From Candidatus Geoarchaeota archaeon (GTDB lineage: Archaea > Thermoproteota > Thermoprotei > Gearchaeales > WAQG01): a DNA stretch of 8,125 bases. Of this stretch, positions 1 to 6,415 are shown in pieces. The position numbers and the translations under genes are program-made. The notes below the pieces were generated by a model. That model had not been told where the DNA came from and did no database searches. It saw nothing but the letters and a program-made list of their open reading frames with translations. The DNA lies in contig WAQG01000234.1 of assembly GCA_015520395.1 (NCBI GenBank), positions 1-8,125 of the forward strand, given 5' to 3'. Positions within the stretch are counted from its first letter, which is position 1. Every line of letters starts with the position of its first letter.

Positions 1-1
1 C

Positions 2-100
2 TCGAGATGGGCGGGCGACGAGTCTGAGCTTTACAAGCTGGTGTTAGCTGCTGAGCTTGACTTCGAAAAAACAAGACATTACTGGCAGGGTAAACGTTAA
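2..100 (+). CDS. C-terminal tail of an unidentified protein (5' end outside window)
   Basis: An open frame enters from the left edge and runs 32 codons to a TAA at 98-100. The peptide is mostly charged and helical in character (it includes DESELYKLVLAAELDFEK) and reads like the end of a real protein, but it is too short to assign to a family. The stop lies 13 nt before the ATG at 114 of the next gene on the same strand, which would suit a two-gene transcription unit. If this tail is genuine, the upstream TTG at 57 is an unlikely start for the SpoIIM-like gene, because the two would overlap by 44 nt. Function unknown. The call rests only on frame openness, composition and spacing. Confidence 0.5.
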   Translation, partial: SRWAGDESELYKLVLAAELDFEKTRHYWQGKR

Positions 101-113
101 TATCTTGGGGTTC

Positions 114-1010
114 ATGAACAGTCAGGTAGGGATGTTTGAGAGCGAGTCTAAGTATCTGTCGGACATAATTGCCGCATGTTATGAAAGGGTGGAAAAGCTC
201 AGGAGGGATTTCGAAGTTGGCATCCTTCCCGAGCCAGTCTACTATAGCCTGTTTGCGAAGTATACGTATATCATAAAGGCTGCTAGGTTTAGGCTGGGGG
301 AGCCGGTCGAACCCTACCCAAGCCTACTTGCCGGATTTTCGGAGCTTTTCTCGGAGTACTCCAAACTTGTGAGACGCCTATCCTGGTACACGCTGATAGT
401 TATCCTTGCCTTCTTTGTCGGCGTCCATCTAGGAGTCAATATTGGCGTCGAGGAGGCAGCGGCCGTTGTGGAAAGTTTGAGGGGGCGGCTTAATATACTA
501 GAATATCCCCCGCTGCTCATGCTGTACCTAATATTCTCCAACAACTTTGCCGCCCAGATGAGCTATGCCGTCTATGGCTTCTTCCTGGGCCTACCACCAT
601 TGATCAGCGCAGGCTACAACGGATACATCGTAGGCGCCGTCTTCATATACGCCATATTCGTCCAGGGGCGCGATCCACTAACGTTCTTCTCCCTAATACT
701 CCCACACGGCCTACTCGAGCTAACGGCGGTCTTCACAAGCTTTGCAGCTGGAATGCGCGCCGGGATAGAGTTTCTGAGGTGGAGGGGGCCCAAACCCTAT
801 ATAATGTACAGGCTTGGAAGAGACCTGGCGGTTGTGCTGGCGGGAAACACCTGTTTCCTCCTGCTTGCAGCATTTATAGAAGCATTTATAACACCGCTCC
901 CTCCACCGGCCCCAGACCCAATATACCCCATTCTTAAGATACTCTTTGGGCTGGGTGTCTTCACCTTCTACCTAGTTATAGTTCTAGGTGGGAGGCGTGG
1001 GAATCCTTAA
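114..1010 (+). CDS. SpoIIM/DUF95 family integral membrane protein
   Basis: Likely a multi-pass membrane protein of the stage II sporulation protein M (DUF95) family. In archaea the family is widespread and unrelated to sporulation; its biochemical role is unclear. Counting from ATG 114 (298 aa), residues 1-90 are soluble and mainly helical. Hydrophobic segments follow near 91-111, 132-145, 150-172, 175-185, 205-213, 239-259 and 270-291. The family signature is visible: FSNNF near 141-145, P-x-NG near 161-170 (SAGYNGYIVG), and the polar in-membrane LPHGLLEL near 196-203. Start choice: ATG 114 lies 13 nt after the upstream stop with a GGGG four nt before it. ATG 132 (GGTAGGG directly upstream) and TTG 57 are alternatives. 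The gene converges on the RDD gene, with a 27-bp overlap of the 3' ends. SpoIIM and RDD proteins often occur side by side, which supports both calls. The family assignment is firm; the function is not. Confidence 0.85.
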   Translation: MNSQVGMFESESKYLSDIIAACYERVEKLRRDFEVGILPEPVYYSLFAKYTYIIKAARFRLGEPVEPYPSLLAGFSELFSEYSKLVRRLSWYTLIVILAFFVGVHLGVNIGVEEAAAVVESLRGRLNILEYPPLLMLYLIFSNNFAAQMSYAVYGFFLGLPPLISAGYNGYIVGAVFIYAIFVQGRDPLTFFSLILPHGLLELTAVFTSFAAGMRAGIEFLRWRGPKPYIMYRLGRDLAVVLAGNTCFLLLAAFIEAFITPLPPPAPDPIYPILKILFGLGVFTFYLVIVLGGRRGNP

Positions 1011-1706
1011 TCTGCTCATCTTGGAGAGGAGCGCGTAGTACCTGGAATACGAGTAAGGATCGGTGTACTCCACCACCCTCGACGATACCAGGAAGTCCTC
1101 CAACTCCTCTAACTCACTATAAATCTTGTTCACGATTTTTCTTGGGAGCTCTACACGCCCCTCCTTGGCCAGCCTCAGGAGCTCGATCCTCCTGTCCCTC
1201 TCGAGCCTCACTGTCACGTACATCTCATGGGTCAAGTTTACCTGAGGCATAAGGTGGATCTGGGTCTTCCGCCTTAGCACGACAGTGCCAGCTGCCATAT
1301 CTCCTATCCTCTGCCACCAGAGGAACGCAGGGATGTAGATGAGTATTCCGTCCAGTATCCTGAACACGGTTCGGGTGAAGGCCTTCATCAGACCCATCTC
1401 CTTCCCATCGACTGCAACGACCCTCAAGCCCAATAGCGCCTTACCAACAGTCCTGCCAAAGAGGCCTTCGAGAAGGGTGAAGTAAGCCACAAATGTGAAT
1501 ATGTGGAAGTAGAGCCACATCGATAACATCTCAGCGAGCTTCGATAGGTCTGGAAAGTTGAGGGGGGCGGCTCCAAGAAGTACTGTTGCAAGCAATGATA
1601 AGAGGAGAACTATGACTGTATCTATCAGGTAAGCGATTGTCCTGACAGCTATATCTCCAAGCGTCGGCTCTATCGGGGGGCTGGAAAGCTTAATCCGCAT
1701 TCTCAC
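984..1706 (-). CDS. RDD-family membrane protein with soluble C-terminal extension
   Basis: A 240-aa protein of the RDD family, small membrane proteins of mostly unknown role (transport or membrane homeostasis has been proposed for some members). An Arg at 22 and Asp at 29 lie in the first hydrophobic segment (about 20-45). A second hydrophobic segment spans about 62-80. The conserved G-x-T-x-GK-x-x-x-G-L-R-V-V stretch is at 84-97, Asp119 heads the third segment (about 117-131), and RIGDMAAGTVVL at 133-144 is the usual family end. About 95 hydrophilic, charged residues follow, more than a typical RDD protein has. The start is GTG 1706 or ATG 1700, both inside the end of the Mrp gene (overlap 17 or 11 nt). 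GGTGA just upstream supports translation coupled to Mrp, with ATG 1700 slightly preferred by codon. The 3' end overlaps the convergent SpoIIM gene by 27 bp. Confidence 0.82.
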   Translation of the reverse strand: MRMRIKLSSPPIEPTLGDIAVRTIAYLIDTVIVLLLSLLATVLLGAAPLNFPDLSKLAEMLSMWLYFHIFTFVAYFTLLEGLFGRTVGKALLGLRVVAVDGKEMGLMKAFTRTVFRILDGILIYIPAFLWWQRIGDMAAGTVVLRRKTQIHLMPQVNLTHEMYVTVRLERDRRIELLRLAKEGRVELPRKIVNKIYSELEELEDFLVSSRVVEYTDPYSYSRYYALLSKMSRLRIPTPPT

Positions 1707-2508
1707 CCAGCTTCTTAGCTATTTTCAAAGCTATATTGGTTATGGCCTTAGTGGCAGGCGTGTCCGGCCACATAACCACGAATGGAACGCCCTTGTCGGA
1801 AGCCTCCGCTATCCTTGGGTCGAGGGGTATACTTCCCAGAAACGGCACATTCATCGCCTTGGCTATAGCTTCCCCGCCCCCAGCCCCGAATATCATATAT
1901 GTTTTCCCGGTGTCCGGGCATGTAAATCCACTCATGTTCTCAACTATCCCCAGGATCGGCACCTTCACCTGCCTGGCGAAAACGACAGCCTTCCTAACCA
2001 CTATCTGGGAGACCTCGGTAGGTATCGTCACGATTACAGCACCGCTCGGCTTCCTAAGCTCCTGAACAACGCTCAGCGGCTCGTCCCCTGTGCCCGGAGG
2101 CAGATCTACGAAGAGGAAGTCAAGCTCGCCCCACTCGATATTGTTGATAAACTCTTTTATCATCCTAGACTTCAGCGGTCCTCTCCAAATCACTGGCGTG
2201 TCGCTGGTCGGAAGAAGGAAGTCTATTGAGACAACCCTCATGCCGAGGGGGCCTACCACCGGGGTTATCCCAATCTCGCCCTGATACATACGGCTCCCCG
2301 AAATCCCAAGCATCTTCGGGATGGATGGTCCGTGAATGTCAGCATCCATTATTCCGACTGAATATCCCTTAAGGGCGAGCACCGAGGCAAGGTTAACGGT
2401 TATGAAGGTCTTTCCAACACCCCCCTTGCCACTCATCACAAGAACTGTGTGTTTTATACCCTCTATGGCCTCCTCAGGACTCCTTACCTCGAAGCCGAAG
2501 CCGCTCAA
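1690..2508 (-). CDS. Mrp/Nbp35-type P-loop ATPase, Fe-S cluster carrier
   Basis: Soluble ATPase of the Mrp/ApbC/Nbp35 group (MinD/ParA-like deviant Walker P-loop), which assembles or transfers [4Fe-4S] clusters in the cytoplasm. From TTG 2508 it has 272 aa: deviant Walker A GKGGVGKT at 27-34, DADIHGPSIPKMLG at 55-68, WRGP near 108-111, switch/Walker B DLPPGTGDEPLS at 135-146, and the Mrp hallmark ENMSGF at 190-195. The CxxC that normally follows and binds the bridging cluster reads CPDT at 197-200, so the second Cys is missing. Start: no ATG is in frame. TTG 2508 has GGTGG upstream and puts the P-loop at the usual distance from the N-terminus. TTG 2574 (294 aa) is the alternative. ParA and MinD are less likely because the ENMSGF and DLPPGTGD motifs are Mrp-specific. 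It overlaps the RDD gene, so the two are probably co-transcribed by chance of packing rather than shared function. Confidence 0.9.
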   Translation of the reverse strand: MSGFGFEVRSPEEAIEGIKHTVLVMSGKGGVGKTFITVNLASVLALKGYSVGIMDADIHGPSIPKMLGISGSRMYQGEIGITPVVGPLGMRVVSIDFLLPTSDTPVIWRGPLKSRMIKEFINNIEWGELDFLFVDLPPGTGDEPLSVVQELRKPSGAVIVTIPTEVSQIVVRKAVVFARQVKVPILGIVENMSGFTCPDTGKTYMIFGAGGGEAIAKAMNVPFLGSIPLDPRIAEASDKGVPFVVMWPDTPATKAITNIALKIAKKLGENAD

Positions 2509-2597
2509 CCCTGCCCACCATGTATGTGAATTGGAGGGTGAAAATAACCTTATCCTAAATGTTAGATATGTCAAAAATTAATCCGCATGCAGCACAG

Positions 2598-2607
2598 CCT
2601 TATAGGG
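2598..2607. promoter_or_regulatory. TATA-like element between divergent mrp and AGOG genes
   Basis: CCTTATAGGG is nearly self-complementary and is the best TATA-like candidate in the spacer between the two divergent genes. Its centre is about 29 bp from ATG 2632 (AGOG) on the plus strand and about 28 bp from TTG 2574 on the minus strand, the usual archaeal TATA-to-start-site spacing both ways. The match to the TTTATATA-type consensus is only moderate. A second minus-strand candidate, TTATTTT near 2541-2547, would place a start site just ahead of TTG 2508. The assignment is by position and composition only. Confidence 0.4.
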
Positions 2608-2631
2608 CTTAGAGTCCATCTTGGCAGTGGT

Positions 2632-3516
2632 ATGGCGCTCGTAATACTCAATAAGGATAGAGTTAGGCAACTTTCCCAAAGGCTCCGGAGGCTTAAGATG
2701 GCTGGGTGTATAAGTGGCTTTGTAAGAATGGATCCACAGTTCCAGGCGATAAGCCTGTTAAGTAGGGCTAAGGGTGGCGACATGGCCCTCCTATTAACGG
2801 TTTCAAATGCGCTGATAAGCTACAGGCTCAGCCTTAGGGGTGAGGAATATTGGATGGAGTTTGCACGCTGGTTCTCCAGGGTCAGGTCGGACGACATTTT
2901 GAGGAGCTTTGAAGAATTTCTAAGAGTTTCCAGGGGTAATAGGCTTTTGAGGGCACAGAAGATTGGGAGGCTTAGAAGATTGTCCTCCTCAGGCTTCTTT
3001 AAGATTAGGAACCCCCTATCCCAATATAGGGATCTAGGGCTCCTATGGAGGGATTTGCAGAGGGCTTTAAACGCTAGGCCGGGGTCAAAGACCATAGTCT
3101 TCGCCGTAAAGATGGCCTACTACGTTTACCTTACAGCCGGGTTAGACCCAACAGTCCCAAAAGACCTCCCGATCCCCGTCGACCTGAGGATCGCGTCGAT
3201 AAGCCTTACATCCGGGCTCGTCAGGGTGGAGGGAGACGACCCCATTAATGCCCTTATAAGTAACCCGACTGTTCCCCAGCGAGGGTGGGCGGAGGTTTCT
3301 GAGTCATCGGGAATCCCCACCCCCATCCTAGACACAATACTATGGGTTCTGGGCGGCGTCCTTCACAAGTGCCGCTGCAAACCAAGGATGTGCTTGATAG
3401 CTACAGCCAAGCTTCTCAGGGAGGCCTGCCCTGAATACGGGGATGCACCGGAGCTTGCCATGGAGCTTTTCAGAGATGTGGAACGGGTTAAGGGATATAT
3501 TCCATTTTGCCGTTAA
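2632..3516 (+). CDS. AGOG 8-oxoguanine DNA glycosylase/AP lyase
   Basis: Archaeal GO glycosylase (AGOG, DUF1886) of the helix-hairpin-helix superfamily, which excises 8-oxoguanine and cuts the abasic site in base excision repair. From ATG 2632 the protein has 294 aa. Family landmarks are DPQF at 34-37, NALISYRL near 59-66, GEEYWMEFARWFS near 70-82, the hairpin PGSKTIVFAVKM at 150-161, PIPVDLRIA near 181-189, and SGIPTPILDTILWVLGG near 226-242. By analogy with OGG1 and Pyrobaculum AGOG, Lys153 in the hairpin is the Schiff-base lysine and Asp184 the catalytic aspartate; both are present. The protein is roughly 40 residues longer than Pyrobaculum AGOG, mainly through a C-terminal tail with cysteines at 247, 249, 254, 266 and 293. 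ATG 2587 gives 15 more residues, but 2632 fits the known N-terminus and sits about 29 bp from the TATA-like element. It is followed 10 nt later by the GPN GTPase. Confidence 0.88.
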   Translation: MALVILNKDRVRQLSQRLRRLKMAGCISGFVRMDPQFQAISLLSRAKGGDMALLLTVSNALISYRLSLRGEEYWMEFARWFSRVRSDDILRSFEEFLRVSRGNRLLRAQKIGRLRRLSSSGFFKIRNPLSQYRDLGLLWRDLQRALNARPGSKTIVFAVKMAYYVYLTAGLDPTVPKDLPIPVDLRIASISLTSGLVRVEGDDPINALISNPTVPQRGWAEVSESSGIPTPILDTILWVLGGVLHKCRCKPRMCLIATAKLLREACPEYGDAPELAMELFRDVERVKGYIPFCR

Positions 3517-3526
3517 GCCAGATGGC

Positions 3527-4273
3527 ATGTTCGAGATTGAGGAGGGCTCCCTGGGGGTCAAGGTTCTCATCCTGGGGCCCGCAGGTTCGGGTAAAAGCCT
3601 ACTCACCGGCAGGTTTGCCGACTACCTTAGAGGTGAGGGCTACACAGTTGCCATCATCAACCTGGATCCGGGGACACTCCACCTCCCCTACAAGCCGGAC
3701 TTCGACATAAGGCGACACTTCACGATTAGAAGCATTATGGAGGCGGAGGGGCTTGGGCCTAATGGTGCCATGCTGAGGGCTATGGATAGGCTTGCCTCCA
3801 CTAGGCTTCCACGGTTCGATGCCGACTACATACTCTATGACACGCCTGGCCAGCTTGAACCTTTCCTTTTTCACAGGGCAGGCCGAAGAATAGCGGCTAA
3901 GCTTGGTGACCCATGCGGTGTCTACCTTATAGATGCCACGCTTCCAACCTGGAGCCTCCCGGGCATCTACCTTTACTCGATAGTTGCCCAGGTGAACCTG
4001 GGTATCTCGGCGATATCGGTTATCACGAAGGTCGACATGCTTCCTGATGGACGGGCTGAGTCCATAAGACTGGCCCTCTCCGATCCCTCGAGGCTGAGGA
4101 GGTTTCTTAAGAGGGGTGTTTTAGCCGATCTTGGAACCGAGCTTATAGGCGTCATTGAGCAGTTCATGCCAGCCCAGCGGATACCCCTGGTCTCGTCGAT
4201 CACCGGGCAAGGCTTCGATGAGCTCCTAGCCCTACTCCACGAGTTTAAGTGTACCTGCGGCGACCTGACCTAG
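3527..4273 (+). CDS. GPN-loop GTPase (archaeal Gpn/ATP_bind_1 family)
   Basis: A 248-aa GTPase of the GPN family. The eukaryotic members help assemble and import RNA polymerase II; the archaeal role is not settled. Motifs in order are the P-loop GPAGSGKS at 17-24, NLDPGT at 45-50, the defining GPN loop GPNGAM at 77-82, G3 DTPGQ at 105-109 and TKVD for guanine recognition at 167-170. SSITGQG near 223-229 matches the G5 region. Length is usual for the archaeal single-domain form. ATG 3527 is chosen because the frame upstream of it lies inside the AGOG gene and archaeal GPN proteins begin about 10-20 residues before the P-loop; ATG 3443 would add 28 unrelated residues. Ribosome-binding signal is weak (GATGG). 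It lies 10 nt after AGOG on the same strand, so co-transcription is likely. Its stop TAG overlaps the stop of the convergent methyltransferase. Confidence 0.93.
   Translation: MFEIEEGSLGVKVLILGPAGSGKSLLTGRFADYLRGEGYTVAIINLDPGTLHLPYKPDFDIRRHFTIRSIMEAEGLGPNGAMLRAMDRLASTRLPRFDADYILYDTPGQLEPFLFHRAGRRIAAKLGDPCGVYLIDATLPTWSLPGIYLYSIVAQVNLGISAISVITKVDMLPDGRAESIRLALSDPSRLRRFLKRGVLADLGTELIGVIEQFMPAQRIPLVSSITGQGFDELLALLHEFKCTCGDLT
4270..4273. other. Shared CTAG stop of two convergent genes
   Basis: The palindrome CTAG holds the TAG stop of the GPN GTPase on the plus strand (4271-4273) and the TAG stop of the methyltransferase on the minus strand (complement of 4270-4272). There is no room for a terminator between the two, so both transcripts must end inside the opposing gene. 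Confidence 0.9.
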
Positions 4274-4950
4274 GGCTTCTCCATATGTAACACGCGTACC
4301 GGCGAGTCCGGGAAGCTTACAGTCTCTACATGCCTGAAGCCGAGCATCCGGGCGCCCTCATATATCCTATCCACCCAGGCAGGATTCCTTCCGGCGAATA
4401 TCGAGATTCCGCCTCCGGGCTTCAGAATCCTGTAAAGTTCTCTCAGGAACTCGATGGAGTATAGGCGGGGGTTGCGCCCGGGGTTTGGGCCGCCATCATG
4501 AACCACATGGTCGAAATACTCCCCGGGAAGCACCCTGGCGGCCTTGACAGCATCGATCCAGACAACCTTAACCGGAGGTTTGTTGAGGGCCGATCGGTAT
4601 TGTTCGATGGGGTTTCTGTAGAGAGCTATGGCCAGCATGTCGATGGACGCATCGACCGTCAGGTAGAGATCGACCTCAACGAACCCGACGACCGTGTAGC
4701 AGGTTCTTCCTATCCCAGTCCCAATTTCAAAAACCCTGTAACCCTCCCTGACGCGCTCAGCCCACGAGATGAGTGAACCCACATACCCCATCCTGACAAT
4801 GTCCCATCTACCCTGGCTCCTGTAACCCAGCCCGCCCGTAACCCTATCTATAACCTCGATGACGCGGCCTGAGGGCCACTTACTAACAACCCTTCTAAAC
4901 CAGCTCAAGGCTTTCCTTCTTGTGATCCTGTCAGCCTCATTAAACTTCAT
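4270..4950 (-). CDS. SAM-dependent methyltransferase, COG2521-like
   Basis: A 226-aa class I (Rossmann-fold) methyltransferase, closest by eye to the predicted archaeal methyltransferases of COG2521. The substrate is unknown. Motif I is FEIGTGIGRT at 74-83, the acidic end of strand 2 is Asp100 in TVDASID, IALYRNP near 108-114 resembles the LAxxNP of COG2521, Asp133 follows strand 3, and the stretch from FDHVVHDGG to LYSIEFLRELYRILKPGG at about 146-180 covers motif IV and the next strand. Where COG2521 usually has HDPPR, this protein has HDGGPN, so the catalytic loop is atypical. A basic N-terminal region of about 55 residues precedes the fold. ATG 4950 is the furthest upstream Met and lies 13 nt after the Bax1 stop, so it is likely the last gene of an XPB-Bax1-methyltransferase operon. 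Only a weak AGG precedes the start. Confidence 0.78.
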   Translation of the reverse strand: MKFNEADRITRRKALSWFRRVVSKWPSGRVIEVIDRVTGGLGYRSQGRWDIVRMGYVGSLISWAERVREGYRVFEIGTGIGRTCYTVVGFVEVDLYLTVDASIDMLAIALYRNPIEQYRSALNKPPVKVVWIDAVKAARVLPGEYFDHVVHDGGPNPGRNPRLYSIEFLRELYRILKPGGGISIFAGRNPAWVDRIYEGARMLGFRHVETVSFPDSPVRVLHMEKP

Positions 4951-4963
4951 CCTGGAGAGAAGG

Positions 4964-6415
4964 TCAGCCAGCCCCTTCAGGGCCCTTCACCCGCTCTATG
5001 AAGGCATCCTCAGGCGATATCCCCCTCCACCTCACCCTATACCCAGACCTCTTCAAGGACTCTAGAAGGTCGACATCCTTGAAACCCAGTGCTCTAAGCT
5101 TCCTCTCCAACTCCCCAAGAGTAAGGCCATCAAGCTCGCCTCCCAGAACATCCTCAACGTTGACGACCCTCTTCACCCTGGTCTCAGCCCTAACGGGAAG
5201 GAGCATCCTAACTATGGGGACAACCTTGCCGGGCAAGAGACTGCCCCTAAACCTAACAACATGGATGTTCCCTTCCCCCATGACCTTGAATTCTCCTAAG
5301 CTCTCATCTATAGCGACTATTATAGGCTCCCTGAGGACGGATAGCTTCTCCACCTTCCTCCTAAGGTAGTCCTCCGTCCAGAAGCCCACTATTTCAAGAT
5401 AGACCCTCCGTCCATCATGCTCGAAGGCGAAGTCCGGGATGAATATATGAGTGCCTGCCACCAGGGGCTCGGGCTCCCTGAGGAGGCGCCATGGCAACCC
5501 AAGCCTCATATACTCCCTTGCGAAACCCTCCTCCACGCCGCTGTCGAACAGCTCCTCCTCGATGACCGGACGTCTGGGCAGAAGATAAGAAGCCCTATCA
5601 CTAAGCCTAAACCAGTAAAAACGCCTCTTTCCACGGCTCCTCCTCCCACGCGATGAGATCAACGCCTCTATACGCCACCTCCTAAAGTGGAGCAGTAGGG
5701 GGACGAGCTTAGCCATCCTAGTCCCGTACCTCTCAGTATGTTTGAGTATCGACGCTGGCCCATCTATGCTAAGCCTCACACCCCTCGGAAGCTTCTCAGC
5801 CATGTAGAGCAGCCCCAGCCGCTTAACCCTTCTAAGGAATATCTTTGCCTCGTATCCCGTCACGTCCAGCGTCACGTCAAGCCTCAGGCACCTGAAGAGG
5901 AGCGTCTGTGTTAGGGAGAGGTTGTATTCGCGGAGGAGATCCTCTGGGGAGGGCGGAAGGAACTCTTCCACGATCATCTCCTCCTCATACACAGCGTTGA
6001 ATGCTCTCCACACATCCTCGATGCTAACGCCAAGCTCGGCTGCAACCCTCTTGAAAACCTCCGCCCTCTCCAGCCCATCCAGCACGAAGCCGCCGTAAAG
6101 CTCGTTAACTGTTCGAAAAACCTTCCTCCTAACTAGGAGGGGGTCGACGGGCAGCTCGGGCTTCCTCAGGACGAGCCTTCTGGACAGGAGGTGGTTAAGA
6201 CCCCTGAAAAGCCTGTAGTCCACCCCCCTCTTCTCAGCCTCCCTCTCAAGCCTTTCCAGCCCCTCAAGAAGCCTCCCATACCTCCCACTCACACTCCTCC
6301 TGTAGAGATCTATGAGGGCCCTGGAGATCTCCAGCTCCTCCCCGCCGAACCTCGCGTAGCTCGGACTTATACTCCTCCCATAAATCCTCACTCTAAGCAG
6401 AGAGCTCGGAAGCAC
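4964..6415 (-). CDS. bax1: Bax1 nuclease, partner of archaeal XPB (DUF790)
   Basis: A 483-aa member of the Bax1/DUF790 family, a structure-specific metal-dependent endonuclease that binds archaeal XPB and cuts DNA at bubbles or junctions, thought to serve nucleotide excision repair. The N-terminus MLPSSLLRVRIYGRSISP fits the family opening. The basic, helical first half leads to a nuclease core with SGVEEGFAREY at 292-302, REPEPL near 313-318, IPDFAF at 326-331, and VYLEIVGFWTEDYLRRK at 338-354. Glu295, Asp328, Glu341, Tyr350 and Lys354 are candidate active-site residues by the PD-(D/E)xK pattern; the usual Lys two residues after Glu341 is Val343. About 100 C-terminal residues follow. GTG 6415 is chosen because it matches the family N-terminus and GGAGGGG lies 8 nt upstream. 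It overlaps the end of XPB by 23 bp, so translation is probably coupled. Confidence 0.92.
   Translation of the reverse strand: MLPSSLLRVRIYGRSISPSYARFGGEELEISRALIDLYRRSVSGRYGRLLEGLERLEREAEKRGVDYRLFRGLNHLLSRRLVLRKPELPVDPLLVRRKVFRTVNELYGGFVLDGLERAEVFKRVAAELGVSIEDVWRAFNAVYEEEMIVEEFLPPSPEDLLREYNLSLTQTLLFRCLRLDVTLDVTGYEAKIFLRRVKRLGLLYMAEKLPRGVRLSIDGPASILKHTERYGTRMAKLVPLLLHFRRWRIEALISSRGRRSRGKRRFYWFRLSDRASYLLPRRPVIEEELFDSGVEEGFAREYMRLGLPWRLLREPEPLVAGTHIFIPDFAFEHDGRRVYLEIVGFWTEDYLRRKVEKLSVLREPIIVAIDESLGEFKVMGEGNIHVVRFRGSLLPGKVVPIVRMLLPVRAETRVKRVVNVEDVLGGELDGLTLGELERKLRALGFKDVDLLESLKRSGYRVRWRGISPEDAFIERVKGPEGAG

Noticed and set aside
57..113. TTG at 57 as the start of the SpoIIM-like gene.
   Set aside because: It would overlap the apparent upstream gene by 44 nt, has no ribosome-binding site, and adds residues unlike a SpoIIM N-terminus. 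ATG 114 is simpler.
1690..2574. ParA/MinD partition or division-site ATPase.
   Set aside because: DLPPGTGD and ENMSGF with a following Cys are Mrp/Nbp35 hallmarks not found in ParA or MinD.
1736..2581. Open frames on the plus strand opposite the Mrp gene (about 64-109 codons).
   Set aside because: They lie antisense to a gene with full family motifs, show no recognisable domain, and are low-complexity Ser/Pro/Thr-rich, typical of shadow frames.
4998..5656. Plus-strand open frames of up to 123 codons opposite Bax1.
   Set aside because: Their composition (Ser, Pro, Leu, Thr) is what reverse reading of Arg/Glu/Leu-rich archaeal genes gives; no start signals or motifs.
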